Shown: piece by piece, positions 22,286-30,646 of the stretch | How positions within the stretch are numbered: position 1 is the stretch's first letter | Layout: each line of letters begins with the position of its first letter | NCBI GenBank assembly: GCA_963826035.1 | Contig: CAWGVZ010000010.1 | Coordinates: 1 to 64,000, forward strand | Source of the DNA: Actinophytocola sp963826035 | GTDB lineage: Bacteria; Actinomycetota; Actinomycetes; Mycobacteriales; Pseudonocardiaceae | Length of the DNA stretch: 64,000 bases | Reading direction: 5' to 3' | Position numbers and translations under genes: made by a program | The notes under the pieces: generated by a model | What the model was told of the DNA's origin: nothing | The model's database searches: none | The model's input: only the letters and a program-made list of their open reading frames with translations

Positions 22286-22757
22286 CCGGCGCCGGCTCCA
22301 CCACACGAAAGTCCAACTCCCGCACCTCATCCCGCGCCGCCTCCCGCGGCTGACCACAGGCGTCCGCCGGAAAAGCCGGATGCACCGCTCGGCCGGCGGC
22401 GTCGACCAGCAGCACGTACGGCGGGATGATCAGGATCGTCGGGCAGACGTCGTTGGTCAGCGGGTCGGATGGGCGCCGTAGCTCCGCCAGCAGTTCGGTC
22501 GCCGCCGTGTCGGCCCGTTCGGTCACCACCTGCCCGTCGGCTCCGGCGCCAGGGCAGTGCAGCACCCAGACAACCTGGAAGTCCTCGGGGATGGCGGTGC
22601 CCGTCGCGGGCTCAACCAGTCCGGGCGACGCTCCGGGCGGGCAGACGGGCTCCACGAAGGCCGGCTCGGGCGGTGCTGAGGGCGGGCGGGAACCAGGGTT
22701 GTCCGCCAGCCCGCATCCGGTGAGTACGAGCGCCGACGCCACGAGAGCCACCCGCAT
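22275..22757 (-). CDS. Putative lipoprotein
   Basis: A 160-residue protein starting at ATG 22757 with a lipoprotein signal: MRVALVASALVLTGCGLADN, lipobox LTGC with the lipidated cysteine at residue 15. A Pro-rich linker follows, then a small domain with four more cysteines (in PVCPPG, VLHCPG, NDVCPT and ADACGQ), which may form disulfides outside the membrane. No family was recognised. Its 3' end overlaps the duplicated acetyltransferase tail, and its own last 35 codons are echoed at 22012-22110. Confidence 0.7.
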   Translation of the reverse strand: MRVALVASALVLTGCGLADNPGSRPPSAPPEPAFVEPVCPPGASPGLVEPATGTAIPEDFQVVWVLHCPGAGADGQVVTERADTAATELLAELRRPSDPLTNDVCPTILIIPPYVLLVDAAGRAVHPAFPADACGQPREAARDEVRELDFRVVEPAPVTR

Positions 22758-22986
22758 GCCGTGGGGACGGAACCGGTCCGGCCGGTGGTTGCACGTACGG
22801 CATGCGCATGCGAAAGAGCGCGTAGTGCGGCAGGCGCGTCTTGCCGAGTCCGGCCGGTGGCCATGATGACCGCACCCGCCGGCCCTGTTGGCCGTGCCGG
22901 CCGCGCGTGGTGATCGCACCGCGACGCCGGCCGGGCGGACCAGCGTCGCGGCGTTGATCTTCTCTACCCAGCCGGAAGGCCCGTGC

Positions 22987-25497
22987 TCAGCCGCGCAGAA
23001 CCGCGCCGTGGCGCTCGGCGGCCGCGGCGATCGCGGCGTCGCGGGCGGCCGTGGCTTCCTCGTTCGTCAGGGTGCGGTCGGCGGCACGGAAGCGCAGCGA
23101 GTAGGCCAGCGACCGCTTACCCTCCCCCACCTGCTCCCCGGTGAACACGTCGAACAGGCTGAGATCCTCCAGCAGATCTCCCCCGCCCCCACGCAGCGCG
23201 GCGGCCACCTCACCAACCGGTACGGCCGTGTCGACCACCAGCGCCACGTCGATCAGCACCGGCGGGTACGGCGACGGCGACGGCGCGGGCCGGTGCTCGG
23301 ACAGCGGCAGCCCGTCCAGCTTCAGCTCCATGGCGCAGGTCCGCTTCGGCAGGCCCAGCGCGTCGACGACCTTCGGGTGCAGCTCGCCCGCATAGCCGAC
23401 CGCCACGTCACCCACCAGCAGCTGCGCACACCGTCCCGGGTGCCACGGCGCGAGGGTGCCCGACTTGACGGTCAGCTCGACCCCGGACGCCTCGGCCACG
23501 ATCTGCGCCGCCCGGACCGCGTCGGCCCAGCCGGCCGGTTCGCCCGAGCCCCACCAGCCGGCGCGCTCGCGGTTGCCGGCCAGCACCACCGCGACGTGCG
23601 TCGGCTGCAGCGGCAGCGCCGCGTGCAGGCTCGCGATCTCCGCGTCGCTCGGCCGGCCCTCGACGCCGACCTCCGGCACCGGGACCTGCCTCGCGTTGGC
23701 CAGGACCACCTGACCGACCTGGTACAGCGACAGGTCACGCATGCCGCGGGAGACGTTGCGGACCAGCACGTCCAGCAGGCCGGGCAGCAGCGTGGTCGCC
23801 AGCTCACCGCGGTCCGACTCGAGCGGGTTGAGCAGCGACACCGTCTGCCGGCGGCTGTCCGCCGGGTCGAGCCCGAGCGCGTCGAACACCGGGGGCGCCA
23901 CGAACGGGAACGGCAGCACCTCGACGTAGCCGGCCTCGGCGAGCGCCCTCGACACGGTCCGCCGGCGACGCTGCGCCGCCGTGATCCCCGTGCCGGCGGG
24001 CGCTTTCGGCAGCTCGGACGGGATGGTGTCGTAGCCCTCGAGCCGCAACACCTCCTCCACCAGGTCCGCCGGCTCGTCCAGGTCGGGCCGCCAGGTGGGC
24101 GGCACCACGGTGATGGTCGGCGTGCCGTCGTCGCTGGAGCCGACCTCGACGCCGCAGCCGATCTGGTTGAGCCGCCGCACGGTCACCCCGCGCTCGTAGC
24201 GCACCCCGGCGACCCGGTCGGGCAGGCTTATCGGCATGGCGATCGCCGGCAGCGCCATGACACCGCCGACGTCGGTGCGGCCGGGTTGGATGCTGCCGTC
24301 GGCGTGGTCACGCAGCAGCCGCGCGGCCCGCTCCAATGCGGCCGGCGGCAGCGCCGGGTCGACGTAGCGCTCGAACCGCTTGGACGCCTCGGACGGCAGC
24401 TTGTGCCGGCGCACGGCGCGGGCGATCGAACCCGGGTCCCAGATGGCCGCCTCGAGCAGGATGTCGTTGCTGTCCGTCCGGACCTCGCTGCTCGCGCCGC
24501 CCATCACGCCGGCCAGTGAGATCGGGCCGGTGTCGTCGGCCACCACGAGGTCGTCGGGGTCGAGCGTGCGCTCCACGTCGTCGAGCGTGGTGAGCTTCTC
24601 CCCCGCCTTCGCCCGCCGCACGACGATGCCGCCGCTGATCGACTGGGTGTCGAACGCGTGCATCGGCTGCCCGGTCTCGAGCATCACGTAGTTGGTGACG
24701 TCGACGGTCAGCGAGATGGACCGGACGCCGGCGAGCATCAGCCGCCGCCGCACCCACCACGGGGTGGGCGCCGTCGGGTCGACCCCGGTGATCCGGCGCG
24801 CCACGAACCGCGGGCAACCGACCGGGTCCTCGACCTGGACGGGGTACGCAGTGCCCTCGGCCGCCGGCACGTCGATGGCCGCCGGGTCGCGGTAGGACAG
24901 GTCGAACGCACACGCCAGCTCGCGGGCCAGCCCGCGGATGGAGAACGCGTAGCCGCGGTCGGGGGTGATGGACAGCTCGATGATCGTGTCGTCGAGGCCG
25001 AGCAGTTCGACCGCGTCGTCACCCGCGCCGGCCTCGCCGCTGGGCAGTACGAGAATGCCGGCGTGCTCGTCGCCCAGCCCCAGCTCGCGCGCCGAACAGA
25101 TCATGCCGTCGCTGACCTTGCCGTAGGTGTTGCGCGCGGTGATCGTGAAGCCGCCGGGCAGCACCGCACCGGGCAGCGCGACGACCACCAGGTCGCCCTC
25201 CGCGAAGTTGTTCGCGCCGCAGATGATGCCGCGCACCCGCGGCTCGGTGGCCGTGGCCTCGTCGTGGTCGTCGGCCTCCGCGACCTCGACCATGCAGTAC
25301 CGGATCGACTTCTTGAACTCCGTGAGTTCCTCGATCTCGGCCACGCGGCCGACCACGACGGGACCGGTGACCGGGCCGAGCGGTGCGACGTCGTCGACCT
25401 CGATACCGACCCGCACGAACGCGTCGGCGAGCTGTTCCGGGGTGAACTTCTCGTCCGTCTCGAGGTGCTCGGTGAGCCAGCTGACGGGAACCCGCAC
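22987..25497 (-). CDS. pheT: Phenylalanine-tRNA ligase beta subunit
   Basis: Large subunit of the (alpha-beta)2 enzyme, 836 residues, full length. The domains in order are an N-terminal region MRVPVSWLTEHLETD, an EMAP-like tRNA-binding domain (about 40-160), the B3/B4 editing domain (about 210-400), the B5 domain (about 410-480), a catalytic-like core, and a C-terminal ferredoxin-like anticodon-binding domain (about 745-836, starting SPYPPVLIDVALVVD). It follows pheS with a 39-base gap in one operon. Confidence 0.97.
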   Translation of the reverse strand: MRVPVSWLTEHLETDEKFTPEQLADAFVRVGIEVDDVAPLGPVTGPVVVGRVAEIEELTEFKKSIRYCMVEVAEADDHDEATATEPRVRGIICGANNFAEGDLVVVALPGAVLPGGFTITARNTYGKVSDGMICSARELGLGDEHAGILVLPSGEAGAGDDAVELLGLDDTIIELSITPDRGYAFSIRGLARELACAFDLSYRDPAAIDVPAAEGTAYPVQVEDPVGCPRFVARRITGVDPTAPTPWWVRRRLMLAGVRSISLTVDVTNYVMLETGQPMHAFDTQSISGGIVVRRAKAGEKLTTLDDVERTLDPDDLVVADDTGPISLAGVMGGASSEVRTDSNDILLEAAIWDPGSIARAVRRHKLPSEASKRFERYVDPALPPAALERAARLLRDHADGSIQPGRTDVGGVMALPAIAMPISLPDRVAGVRYERGVTVRRLNQIGCGVEVGSSDDGTPTITVVPPTWRPDLDEPADLVEEVLRLEGYDTIPSELPKAPAGTGITAAQRRRRTVSRALAEAGYVEVLPFPFVAPPVFDALGLDPADSRRQTVSLLNPLESDRGELATTLLPGLLDVLVRNVSRGMRDLSLYQVGQVVLANARQVPVPEVGVEGRPSDAEIASLHAALPLQPTHVAVVLAGNRERAGWWGSGEPAGWADAVRAAQIVAEASGVELTVKSGTLAPWHPGRCAQLLVGDVAVGYAGELHPKVVDALGLPKRTCAMELKLDGLPLSEHRPAPSPSPYPPVLIDVALVVDTAVPVGEVAAALRGGGGDLLEDLSLFDVFTGEQVGEGKRSLAYSLRFRAADRTLTNEEATAARDAAIAAAAERHGAVLRG

Positions 25498-25536
25498 GGT
25501 GTTCCTTTCCGGGTAACGGGTGTGACTAAGAGGTGA

Positions 25537-26604
25537 TCAGGCTTCGGTCCCGAACGGGGCGGTGAACCGGACGTCGCCCTCGACCATGTCGCGCATGTCG
25601 GGGATGCCGTTGCGGAACTGCAGCGTCCGCTCGACGCCCATGCCGAACGCGAAGCCGGAGTAGACGTCGGGGTCGATGCCGCAGGCCCGCAGCACGTTCG
25701 GGTTCACCATGCCGCAGCCGCCCCATTCGACCCAGCCGGGGCCGCCCTTCTTCTCCGGGAACCACACGTCGGGCTCGGCCGAGGGCTCGGTGAACGGGAA
25801 GTAGGACGGCCGCAGCCGGATCTTGGAACTGTCCCCGAACATGGCCTTGGCGAACGCGTCGAGCGTGCCCTTCAGGTGGGCCATGGTGAGGCCCTTGTCG
25901 ATGGCCAGGCCCTCGACCTGGTGGAAGACCGGGGTGTGGGTGGCGTCCAGCTCGTCGGTGCGGAACACCCGGCCGGGGCACACGACGTACACGGGCAGCT
26001 CACGCTCGAGCAGCGCGCGGATCTGCACCGGTGAGGTGTGGGTCCGCAGCACCAGCCCGGAGTCGGCGGGCGCCACGTAGAACGTGTCCTGCATGGTGCG
26101 CGCCGCGTGGTCCTTCTTGAAGTTCAACGCGTCGAAGTTGAACCACTCGGTCTCGACCTCGGGGCCGTCGGCGATCTCGTAGCCCATGCCGACGAACACG
26201 TCGGCGATGCGCTCGGAGATGGTGGTGATGGGGTGCCGGGCGCCGCGCGGGAACCGGTCCCACGGCAGCGTGACGTCGACGCCCTCGTCGCGCAGCATCC
26301 GCTCGTCGCGCTCGGCCTCCAGCTCGAGGCGGCGCTCGTCGAACGCCTCGCGGACGATCTTCTGGACCTCGTTCACCCGCTTGCCGGCGTCGGAGCGGGC
26401 CTTGGGCGGCAGCGCGCCGATCTCGCGGCGGGCGACCATGAGCGGCGCCTTGTCCCCGAGATGGGCCGGCCTGGTCGCGGTGAGCGCGGCGAGGTCGGTC
26501 GCCGCCGCGAACTCCTTCCGCGCCTGCTCCACGGCAGCCTGCAGCGTCTCGGGCGCGAGGGCCTCGACCTGCTTCGGATCGTAGGAGTCGTTGGCTGCGG
26601 ACAT
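25537..26604 (-). CDS. pheS: Phenylalanine-tRNA ligase alpha subunit
   Basis: Catalytic class II subunit, 355 residues. An N-terminal coiled-coil (about residues 10-95) precedes the core, with motif 2 FRTDELDATHTPVFHQVEG (about 208-226), GGCGMVNPNVL, and motif 3 GFAFGMGVERT near residue 320. The start at 26604 (MSAANDSYDPKQ) fits the family; the frame is open upstream to 26673. No T-box or leader peptide was seen in the 170 bases before it; TAAGAT at 26679-26684 could be a -10 hexamer, but no -35 fits. Confidence 0.97.
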   Translation of the reverse strand: MSAANDSYDPKQVEALAPETLQAAVEQARKEFAAATDLAALTATRPAHLGDKAPLMVARREIGALPPKARSDAGKRVNEVQKIVREAFDERRLELEAERDERMLRDEGVDVTLPWDRFPRGARHPITTISERIADVFVGMGYEIADGPEVETEWFNFDALNFKKDHAARTMQDTFYVAPADSGLVLRTHTSPVQIRALLERELPVYVVCPGRVFRTDELDATHTPVFHQVEGLAIDKGLTMAHLKGTLDAFAKAMFGDSSKIRLRPSYFPFTEPSAEPDVWFPEKKGGPGWVEWGGCGMVNPNVLRACGIDPDVYSGFAFGMGVERTLQFRNGIPDMRDMVEGDVRFTAPFGTEA

Positions 26605-26774
26605 GGTGAGTGGACAGCTCCCGGGAATGGTGGCCAGGCTGGGCACCCGCACAGCCGCCGACTGTGCGAGCACAGCAGATCTTAGGTGATCCCGCTATCC
26701 GGCCTGCACGCAGTTTCCCCAAGTCACACGGCGGTCGCTCGAATGAGCGGATTCAGCGGCGCCGGTGACCGATC

Positions 26775-27167
26775 TCAATTGCGCACGGCCAGGTAGGCGC
26801 AGGCCCCGGCCAGCGCGGCGAACGCCACGGCCGTGCTCCCGAACCAGACGGCCGTGTCGGCCCGCTCGACCGCCAGCACAGCGTAGAGCAGGTAGGCGAC
26901 ACACACGGCGGCCTGCACGGCGGCGCCGGCCACCACGATGGACCGGCTGTGGCCCATGGCCAGCCGAACGCCGCCCACCGCCAGCAGCCCGGCGCCGGTG
27001 ACCTGCGTCAACAGCACCGCCCAGGCGAGGATGCTCACCGGCGCTCCCGGATCGGGCGCACCCAACACGAGCGCCACGACCACACTCGCCGACAACGTCA
27101 TCCCACTGGCCGACACGGCGAGCGCAACGGCCGCCGGGCGCACAATTGGCTGGTCGAACAAGGACAT
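26775..27167 (-). CDS. Four-helix membrane protein of unknown function
   Basis: A 130-residue protein with four hydrophobic segments (about residues 9-36, 43-66, 74-98 and 104-126) and short loops. The start at 27167 (MSLFDQPIVRP) has GGAGGTG upstream. No family was recognised. It stands alone between pheS and the inverted-repeat region and is not part of the conserved core order. Confidence 0.65.
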   Translation of the reverse strand: MSLFDQPIVRPAAVALAVSASGMTLSASVVVALVLGAPDPGAPVSILAWAVLLTQVTGAGLLAVGGVRLAMGHSRSIVVAGAAVQAAVCVAYLLYAVLAVERADTAVWFGSTAVAFAALAGACAYLAVRN

Positions 27168-27221
27168 GGGCCGACACCTCCACCAGGAAGGTCGCTGCAC
27201 CCGGCCGAAGCGTGTCAACCC

Positions 27222-27345
27222 GCGCGATGACCATTTCCGTCGCCCATGATGACCATTGCGGTCACCTGTGATGACCAGACCGGCGCCGGAGTGGCCATCA
27301 CGCCCGACGGCAGTGGTCATCATGCGCGACCGGACTGGTCATCAT
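27222..27345 (+). repeat. Nested inverted repeats of ATGACCA / TGGTCAT (copy 1)
   Basis: Three forward ATGACCA elements (27227, 27248, 27270) are followed by three reverse elements TGG(T/C)CATCA (27292, 27313, 27336), able to fold as one long or several short hairpins. The same arrangement, shorter, recurs at 27479-27552. Confidence 0.75.
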
Positions 27346-27350
27346 GGCCG

Positions 27351-27475
27351 GTCAGCGCTCCTGCCAGGCCGTCGCAAACAGGCAGATGGCCGGGCCCGCC
27401 ACCGAACAGCCACGCGGTGGACACGCCTGCCCGGTGTCCAGATCGGGCTCCCCGTGGCCGGTGGCCGCCACCGCG
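27351..27475 (-). pseudogene. Decayed copy of the end of the SpoU methylase gene
   Basis: On the minus strand this reads VAATGHGEPDLDTG ... CSVAG ... AICLFATAWQER-stop, matching the end of the intact gene (VAATGHAEPDLDAE ... ATICLYATAWQQR-stop) 208 bp away, with about 100 bases deleted inside. It is a non-functional fragment lacking a start. Confidence 0.8.
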
Positions 27476-27478
27476 GGA

Positions 27479-27552
27479 TGACCATTCCGGTCACCTGTGA
27501 TGACCAGACCCGCGCCGGAGTGGTCATCATGCGCGACCGGAGTGGTCATCAC
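27479..27552 (+). repeat. Nested inverted repeats of ATGACCA / TGGTCAT (copy 2)
   Basis: Two ATGACCA elements followed by two TGGTCATCA elements, immediately after the SpoU stop codon (27560). It may work as a terminator hairpin for the infC-rpmI-rplT-spoU group. It is near-identical to copy 1 in sequence between the elements. Confidence 0.75.
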
Positions 27553-27559
27553 GCGCGGG

Positions 27560-28366
27560 TCAGCGCTGCTGCCAGGCCGTCGCGTACAGGCAGATGGTGG
27601 CGGCCGTGGCGAGGTTCAGGCTCTCCGCCTGCCCGTAGATCGGCACCCGCAGCGCCGCGTCGGCCGCCGCCACGACCTCGTCCGGCAGGCCGTGCGCCTC
27701 GCTGCCGAACAGCCACGCGGTAGGCGCGGCGAGGGACGCCCGCTCGGCGTCCAGGTCGGGCTCCGCATGGCCGGTGGCCGCCACCAGGCGCAGGCCGGCG
27801 TCTCGGCAGGCGGTCAGCACCTCGTCGGTGGCCGCGCGGGCGATCGGGAGGTGGAACAGGCTGCCGGTGGAGGCGCGCACGCACTTGCCGTTGTGGGGAT
27901 CGACCGCCGGGCCGGCCAGGAGCACGGCGTCGGCGCCGGCCGCGTCGGCCACGCGGACCACGGTGCCCGCGTTGCCCGGATCGGAGACACCCACCAGCAC
28001 GGCCACCAGCCGGGGCGTACCGGCCAGCGCCACCTCGAGCGGCACGTCGACCAGCGAGCACACGGCCACGATCCCCTGCGGGGTCACGGTCTCCGTGAGA
28101 CCGGCCATCGCGCGGTCGGTCACCACAGACACGGGCGTGCCGCGCTCGCCGGCGAGCGTGAGCAGGTCCGACGCGCGAGTCTGCGCCTCGGCCGTCACGA
28201 ACACCTCGTGCACGTCACCGGTCCAGGCCAGCGCCTCGCGGACGGCCTGGGCGCCCTCCACCAGGAACCGGCCGGCCCTTTCCCGGCCGGGCCGCCGCAA
28301 CAGGGCCCGGGCAGCAGCGACCCGGGGCGTCCGTTCGGTGAACGGATCTGCCCCGGGTCGGGTCAC
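27560..28366 (-). CDS. SpoU/TrmH-family RNA 2'-O-methyltransferase
   Basis: SPOUT-fold methyltransferase of 268 residues, probably acting on 23S rRNA. An N-terminal substrate-binding domain (about residues 1-95, with RAGRFLVEGAQAVREAL) precedes the knotted catalytic domain: VGVSDPGNAGTVVRVADAAGADAV (motif 1, about 122-145), WLFGSEAHGLP (motif 2, about 218-228) and YGQAESLNLATAATICLYA (motif 3, about 244-262). It follows rplT by 8 bases, as tsnR (Rv1644) does in M. tuberculosis. The exact target base cannot be told. Confidence 0.93.
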   Translation of the reverse strand: MTRPGADPFTERTPRVAAARALLRRPGRERAGRFLVEGAQAVREALAWTGDVHEVFVTAEAQTRASDLLTLAGERGTPVSVVTDRAMAGLTETVTPQGIVAVCSLVDVPLEVALAGTPRLVAVLVGVSDPGNAGTVVRVADAAGADAVLLAGPAVDPHNGKCVRASTGSLFHLPIARAATDEVLTACRDAGLRLVAATGHAEPDLDAERASLAAPTAWLFGSEAHGLPDEVVAAADAALRVPIYGQAESLNLATAATICLYATAWQQR

Positions 28367-28374
28367 CTGGCTGT

Positions 28375-28749
28375 TCAGGAAGCCTTGCCCTGCGCGTCGG
28401 CGTTCTCACGCGCCACGTCGACCAGCGCGGCGAAAGCGCCTGGGTCGTTCACGGCGAGCTCGGCGAGGATCTTGCGGTCGACCTCGACACCCGCGGCCTT
28501 GAGGCCCTGGATGAACCGGTTGTAGGTCAGGCCGTTCTGACGAGCCGCGGCGTTGATACGGGTGATCCACAGCTGGCGGAAGTCACCCTTGCGGGCGCGA
28601 CGGTCCCGGTAGGCGTAGTTGAGCGAGTGGAGCATCTGCTCCTTCGCCTTGCGGTACAGCCGCGAGCGCTGGCCACGGTAGCCACTGGCCAGCTCGAGGG
28701 TTGTGCGGCGCTTCTTGTGGGCGTTCACTGCCCGCTTGACGCGTGCCAC
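28375..28749 (-). CDS. rplT: 50S ribosomal protein L20
   Basis: Primary 23S-binding assembly protein, 124 residues, full length, starting MARVKRAVNAHKKRR, with the conserved YRDRRARKGDFRQLWI segment. It lies 67 bases after rpmI in the infC-rpmI-rplT operon. Confidence 0.98.
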   Translation of the reverse strand: MARVKRAVNAHKKRRTTLELASGYRGQRSRLYRKAKEQMLHSLNYAYRDRRARKGDFRQLWITRINAAARQNGLTYNRFIQGLKAAGVEVDRKILAELAVNDPGAFAALVDVARENADAQGKAS

Positions 28750-28816
28750 GGTTCAGTCCTGTCGATCTCGAGGGCGGCGCTCGGCGCTGCCCGGGTTGGT
28801 CAGGGGTCGATGCCGG

Positions 28817-29011
28817 TCAGCGACCGAGCAGCTTCTTTATGCGCTTGACGTCGGCCTTCGCCACCTCGGTGGTGCCGGACAGCCGCCGGGTCACCTTGCT
28901 CGGCTTCTTCTCCAGCTTGTGGCGGAGACCGGTCATCTGCCGGCGCAGCTTCCCCTTGCCGGTGACCCGAACGCGCTTCGAGGTGCCGGAGTGGGTCTTG
29001 TTCTTGGGCAT
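28817..29011 (-). CDS. rpmI: 50S ribosomal protein L35
   Basis: Very basic 64-residue protein starting MPKNKTHSGTSKRV, the invariant L35 N-terminus, between infC and rplT. The order infC-rpmI-rplT is near-universal in bacteria. Confidence 0.98.
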   Translation of the reverse strand: MPKNKTHSGTSKRVRVTGKGKLRRQMTGLRHKLEKKPSKVTRRLSGTTEVAKADVKRIKKLLGR

Positions 29012-29095
29012 CGTTGTTTCCTCAATACAGTCGTGCTGCTGCCGGGAGTCATTGCCCCCGCGCCGTTTCCGACGCGGGGTGCGCTCCCGGTCCGG

Positions 29096-29716
29096 TCAGT
29101 TCGTGTCGGTGCTCGCGTCCGTGCCCGCGCTGGCCTTCGGGCGGGTCTTCTGGGTCTTGTGAGGCGCCAACACCATGATCATGTTTCGGCCGTCCTGCTT
29201 GGGCGTGGCCTCGACGAAGCCGAGTTCGGCGACGTCGTCAGCCAGCCGCTGCAGCAGCCGGAAGCCGAGTTCGGGGCGGGACTGCTCACGACCCCGGAAC
29301 ATGATCGTCACCTTGACCTTGTTCCCGTGCTCGAGGAACCGCATGACGTGACCCCGCTTGGTCTCGTAGTCATGGGTGTCGATCTTCGGGCGGAGCTTCT
29401 GCTCCTTGATCACGGTGAGCTGCTGGTTGCGGCGCGACTCGCGAGCCTTCTGGGCGCTCTCGTACTTGAACTTGCCGAAGTCCATGAGCTTGCAGACGGG
29501 CGGTCGTGCCTGCGGGGCAACCTCCACGAGGTCCAGGTCCGCCTCCTGAGCGAGTCGCAGTGCGTCTTCGATGCGCACGATGCCGACCTGCTCGCCGTTC
29601 GGTCCGACGAGCCGGACTTCGGGAACTCGGATGCGGTCGTTGATACGTGTCTCGGAGCTGATGGGGCCTCCTCGGGCCGGTGTAGCGAGCCGTGCTCGGC
29701 TCGTCTCTCTATCCAC
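29096..29716 (-). CDS. infC: Translation initiation factor IF-3
   Basis: Binds 30S and checks initiator tRNA pairing. It has the IF3 N-domain (RINDRIRVPEVRLVGPNGEQ), linker helix, and C-domain (RPKIDTHDYETKRGHVMRFLEHGNKVKVTIMFRGRE). The listed start is GTG 29716 (206 residues), but no ribosome site precedes it. A GAGGAGG at 29667-29673 lies four bases before an in-frame ATC at 29660-29662, which would give ISSETRINDR, the normal family N-terminus (188 residues). A non-AUG start is the rule for self-regulated infC genes, so ATC is probably the true start. First gene of infC-rpmI-rplT-spoU. Confidence 0.95.
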   Translation of the reverse strand: MDRETSRARLATPARGGPISSETRINDRIRVPEVRLVGPNGEQVGIVRIEDALRLAQEADLDLVEVAPQARPPVCKLMDFGKFKYESAQKARESRRNQQLTVIKEQKLRPKIDTHDYETKRGHVMRFLEHGNKVKVTIMFRGREQSRPELGFRLLQRLADDVAELGFVEATPKQDGRNMIMVLAPHKTQKTRPKASAGTDASTDTN

Positions 29717-29959
29717 GCGACCGCGCGTGGTGGCCCCTTACACAGCGTCGGACCCCGTCGTCATGAGACGAACGGGGCCCGCTACTGACCGATCCTCGAC
29801 GCACGCGTCGAGTGCACCGCGACCATCACCGAACGAGCCGGTGACAGCCGCGGCGACCGGAACCCGGCCACGGAATGACTCGGGTGGGAGCGGGGCTCCA
29901 CTTTGCCGCCCCGCGGACGGGGCTGGTCGCGCCAACCAGCATAACAGGCGGCGCCGAGG

Positions 29960-30646
29960 TCAGGACGTGGCCCACTGGTAACGCAGCTCCGGGCGCCCGA
30001 CCTGACCGTACACGGGCTGCCGGACGGCCAGCCCGTTGTCGGCCAGGTACTCGAGGTAGCGGCGCGCGGTGACCCTGGACATGCCGAGCGAGTCGGCCGC
30101 CGCGCCGGCCGACAGCCCGTCGCCGGCATGCCGCAGCACGGTGACCACGGCGTCCAGGGTCGGCGCGCTCATGCCCTTCGGCAGCGTGGCGCCGTCGGTG
30201 CCCCGCAGCGTCGCGAACAGGTGGTCCACCTCGCTCTGCCCGGTCACCTCAGCACCGCCACTGGCGCCCGTGACGTCGCGCCGGAACCGGGCGTAGCGCT
30301 CCAACTTGTCGCGCAGGCCGGCGAACGTGAACGGCTTGAGCACGTACTGCACCACGCCCAGCGACACGGCGGTGCGCACCAGCGCGAGGTCCCTGGCCGA
30401 GGTCACCATGATCACGTCGACCAGGTGCCCGGCCGCCCGCAGCGACCGGCAGAGGTCGAGCCCGTTGCCGTCGGGCAGGTACTGGTCGAGCAGCAGCACG
30501 TCGACCTTCAGCCGGCCGAGCGCACGCTGCGCCTCCCCCGCCGAGTGCACCACGCCGGCCACCGCGAACCCGGGCACGCGCTCGACATACAGCCGGTGCG
30601 CGTCGGCCGCCACCTGGTCGTCCTCCACCACCAGCACGGTGATCAC
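29960..30646 (-). CDS. CitB/DcuR-type response regulator
   Basis: Cytoplasmic response regulator, 228 residues. The receiver domain spans residues 1-120 with acidic VVEDD (6-10), phospho-acceptor Asp54 in LLLDQYLPDG, and lysine in YVLKPF (about residue 104). The C-terminal winged-helix part (about 155-225; GLSAGAAADSLGMSRVTARRYLEYL) is of the CitB/DcuR class. The start is GTG 30646, overlapping the kinase stop as GTGA. It probably binds the direct repeats at 32214-32241 and controls the divergent dicarboxylate carrier. Confidence 0.93.
   Translation of the reverse strand: MITVLVVEDDQVAADAHRLYVERVPGFAVAGVVHSAGEAQRALGRLKVDVLLLDQYLPDGNGLDLCRSLRAAGHLVDVIMVTSARDLALVRTAVSLGVVQYVLKPFTFAGLRDKLERYARFRRDVTGASGGAEVTGQSEVDHLFATLRGTDGATLPKGMSAPTLDAVVTVLRHAGDGLSAGAAADSLGMSRVTARRYLEYLADNGLAVRQPVYGQVGRPELRYQWATS

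Noticed and set aside
26605..26774. T-box or phenylalanine-rich leader peptide controlling pheST
   Set aside because: No leader ORF rich in Phe codons, no T-box sequence and no terminator/antiterminator pair was visible.
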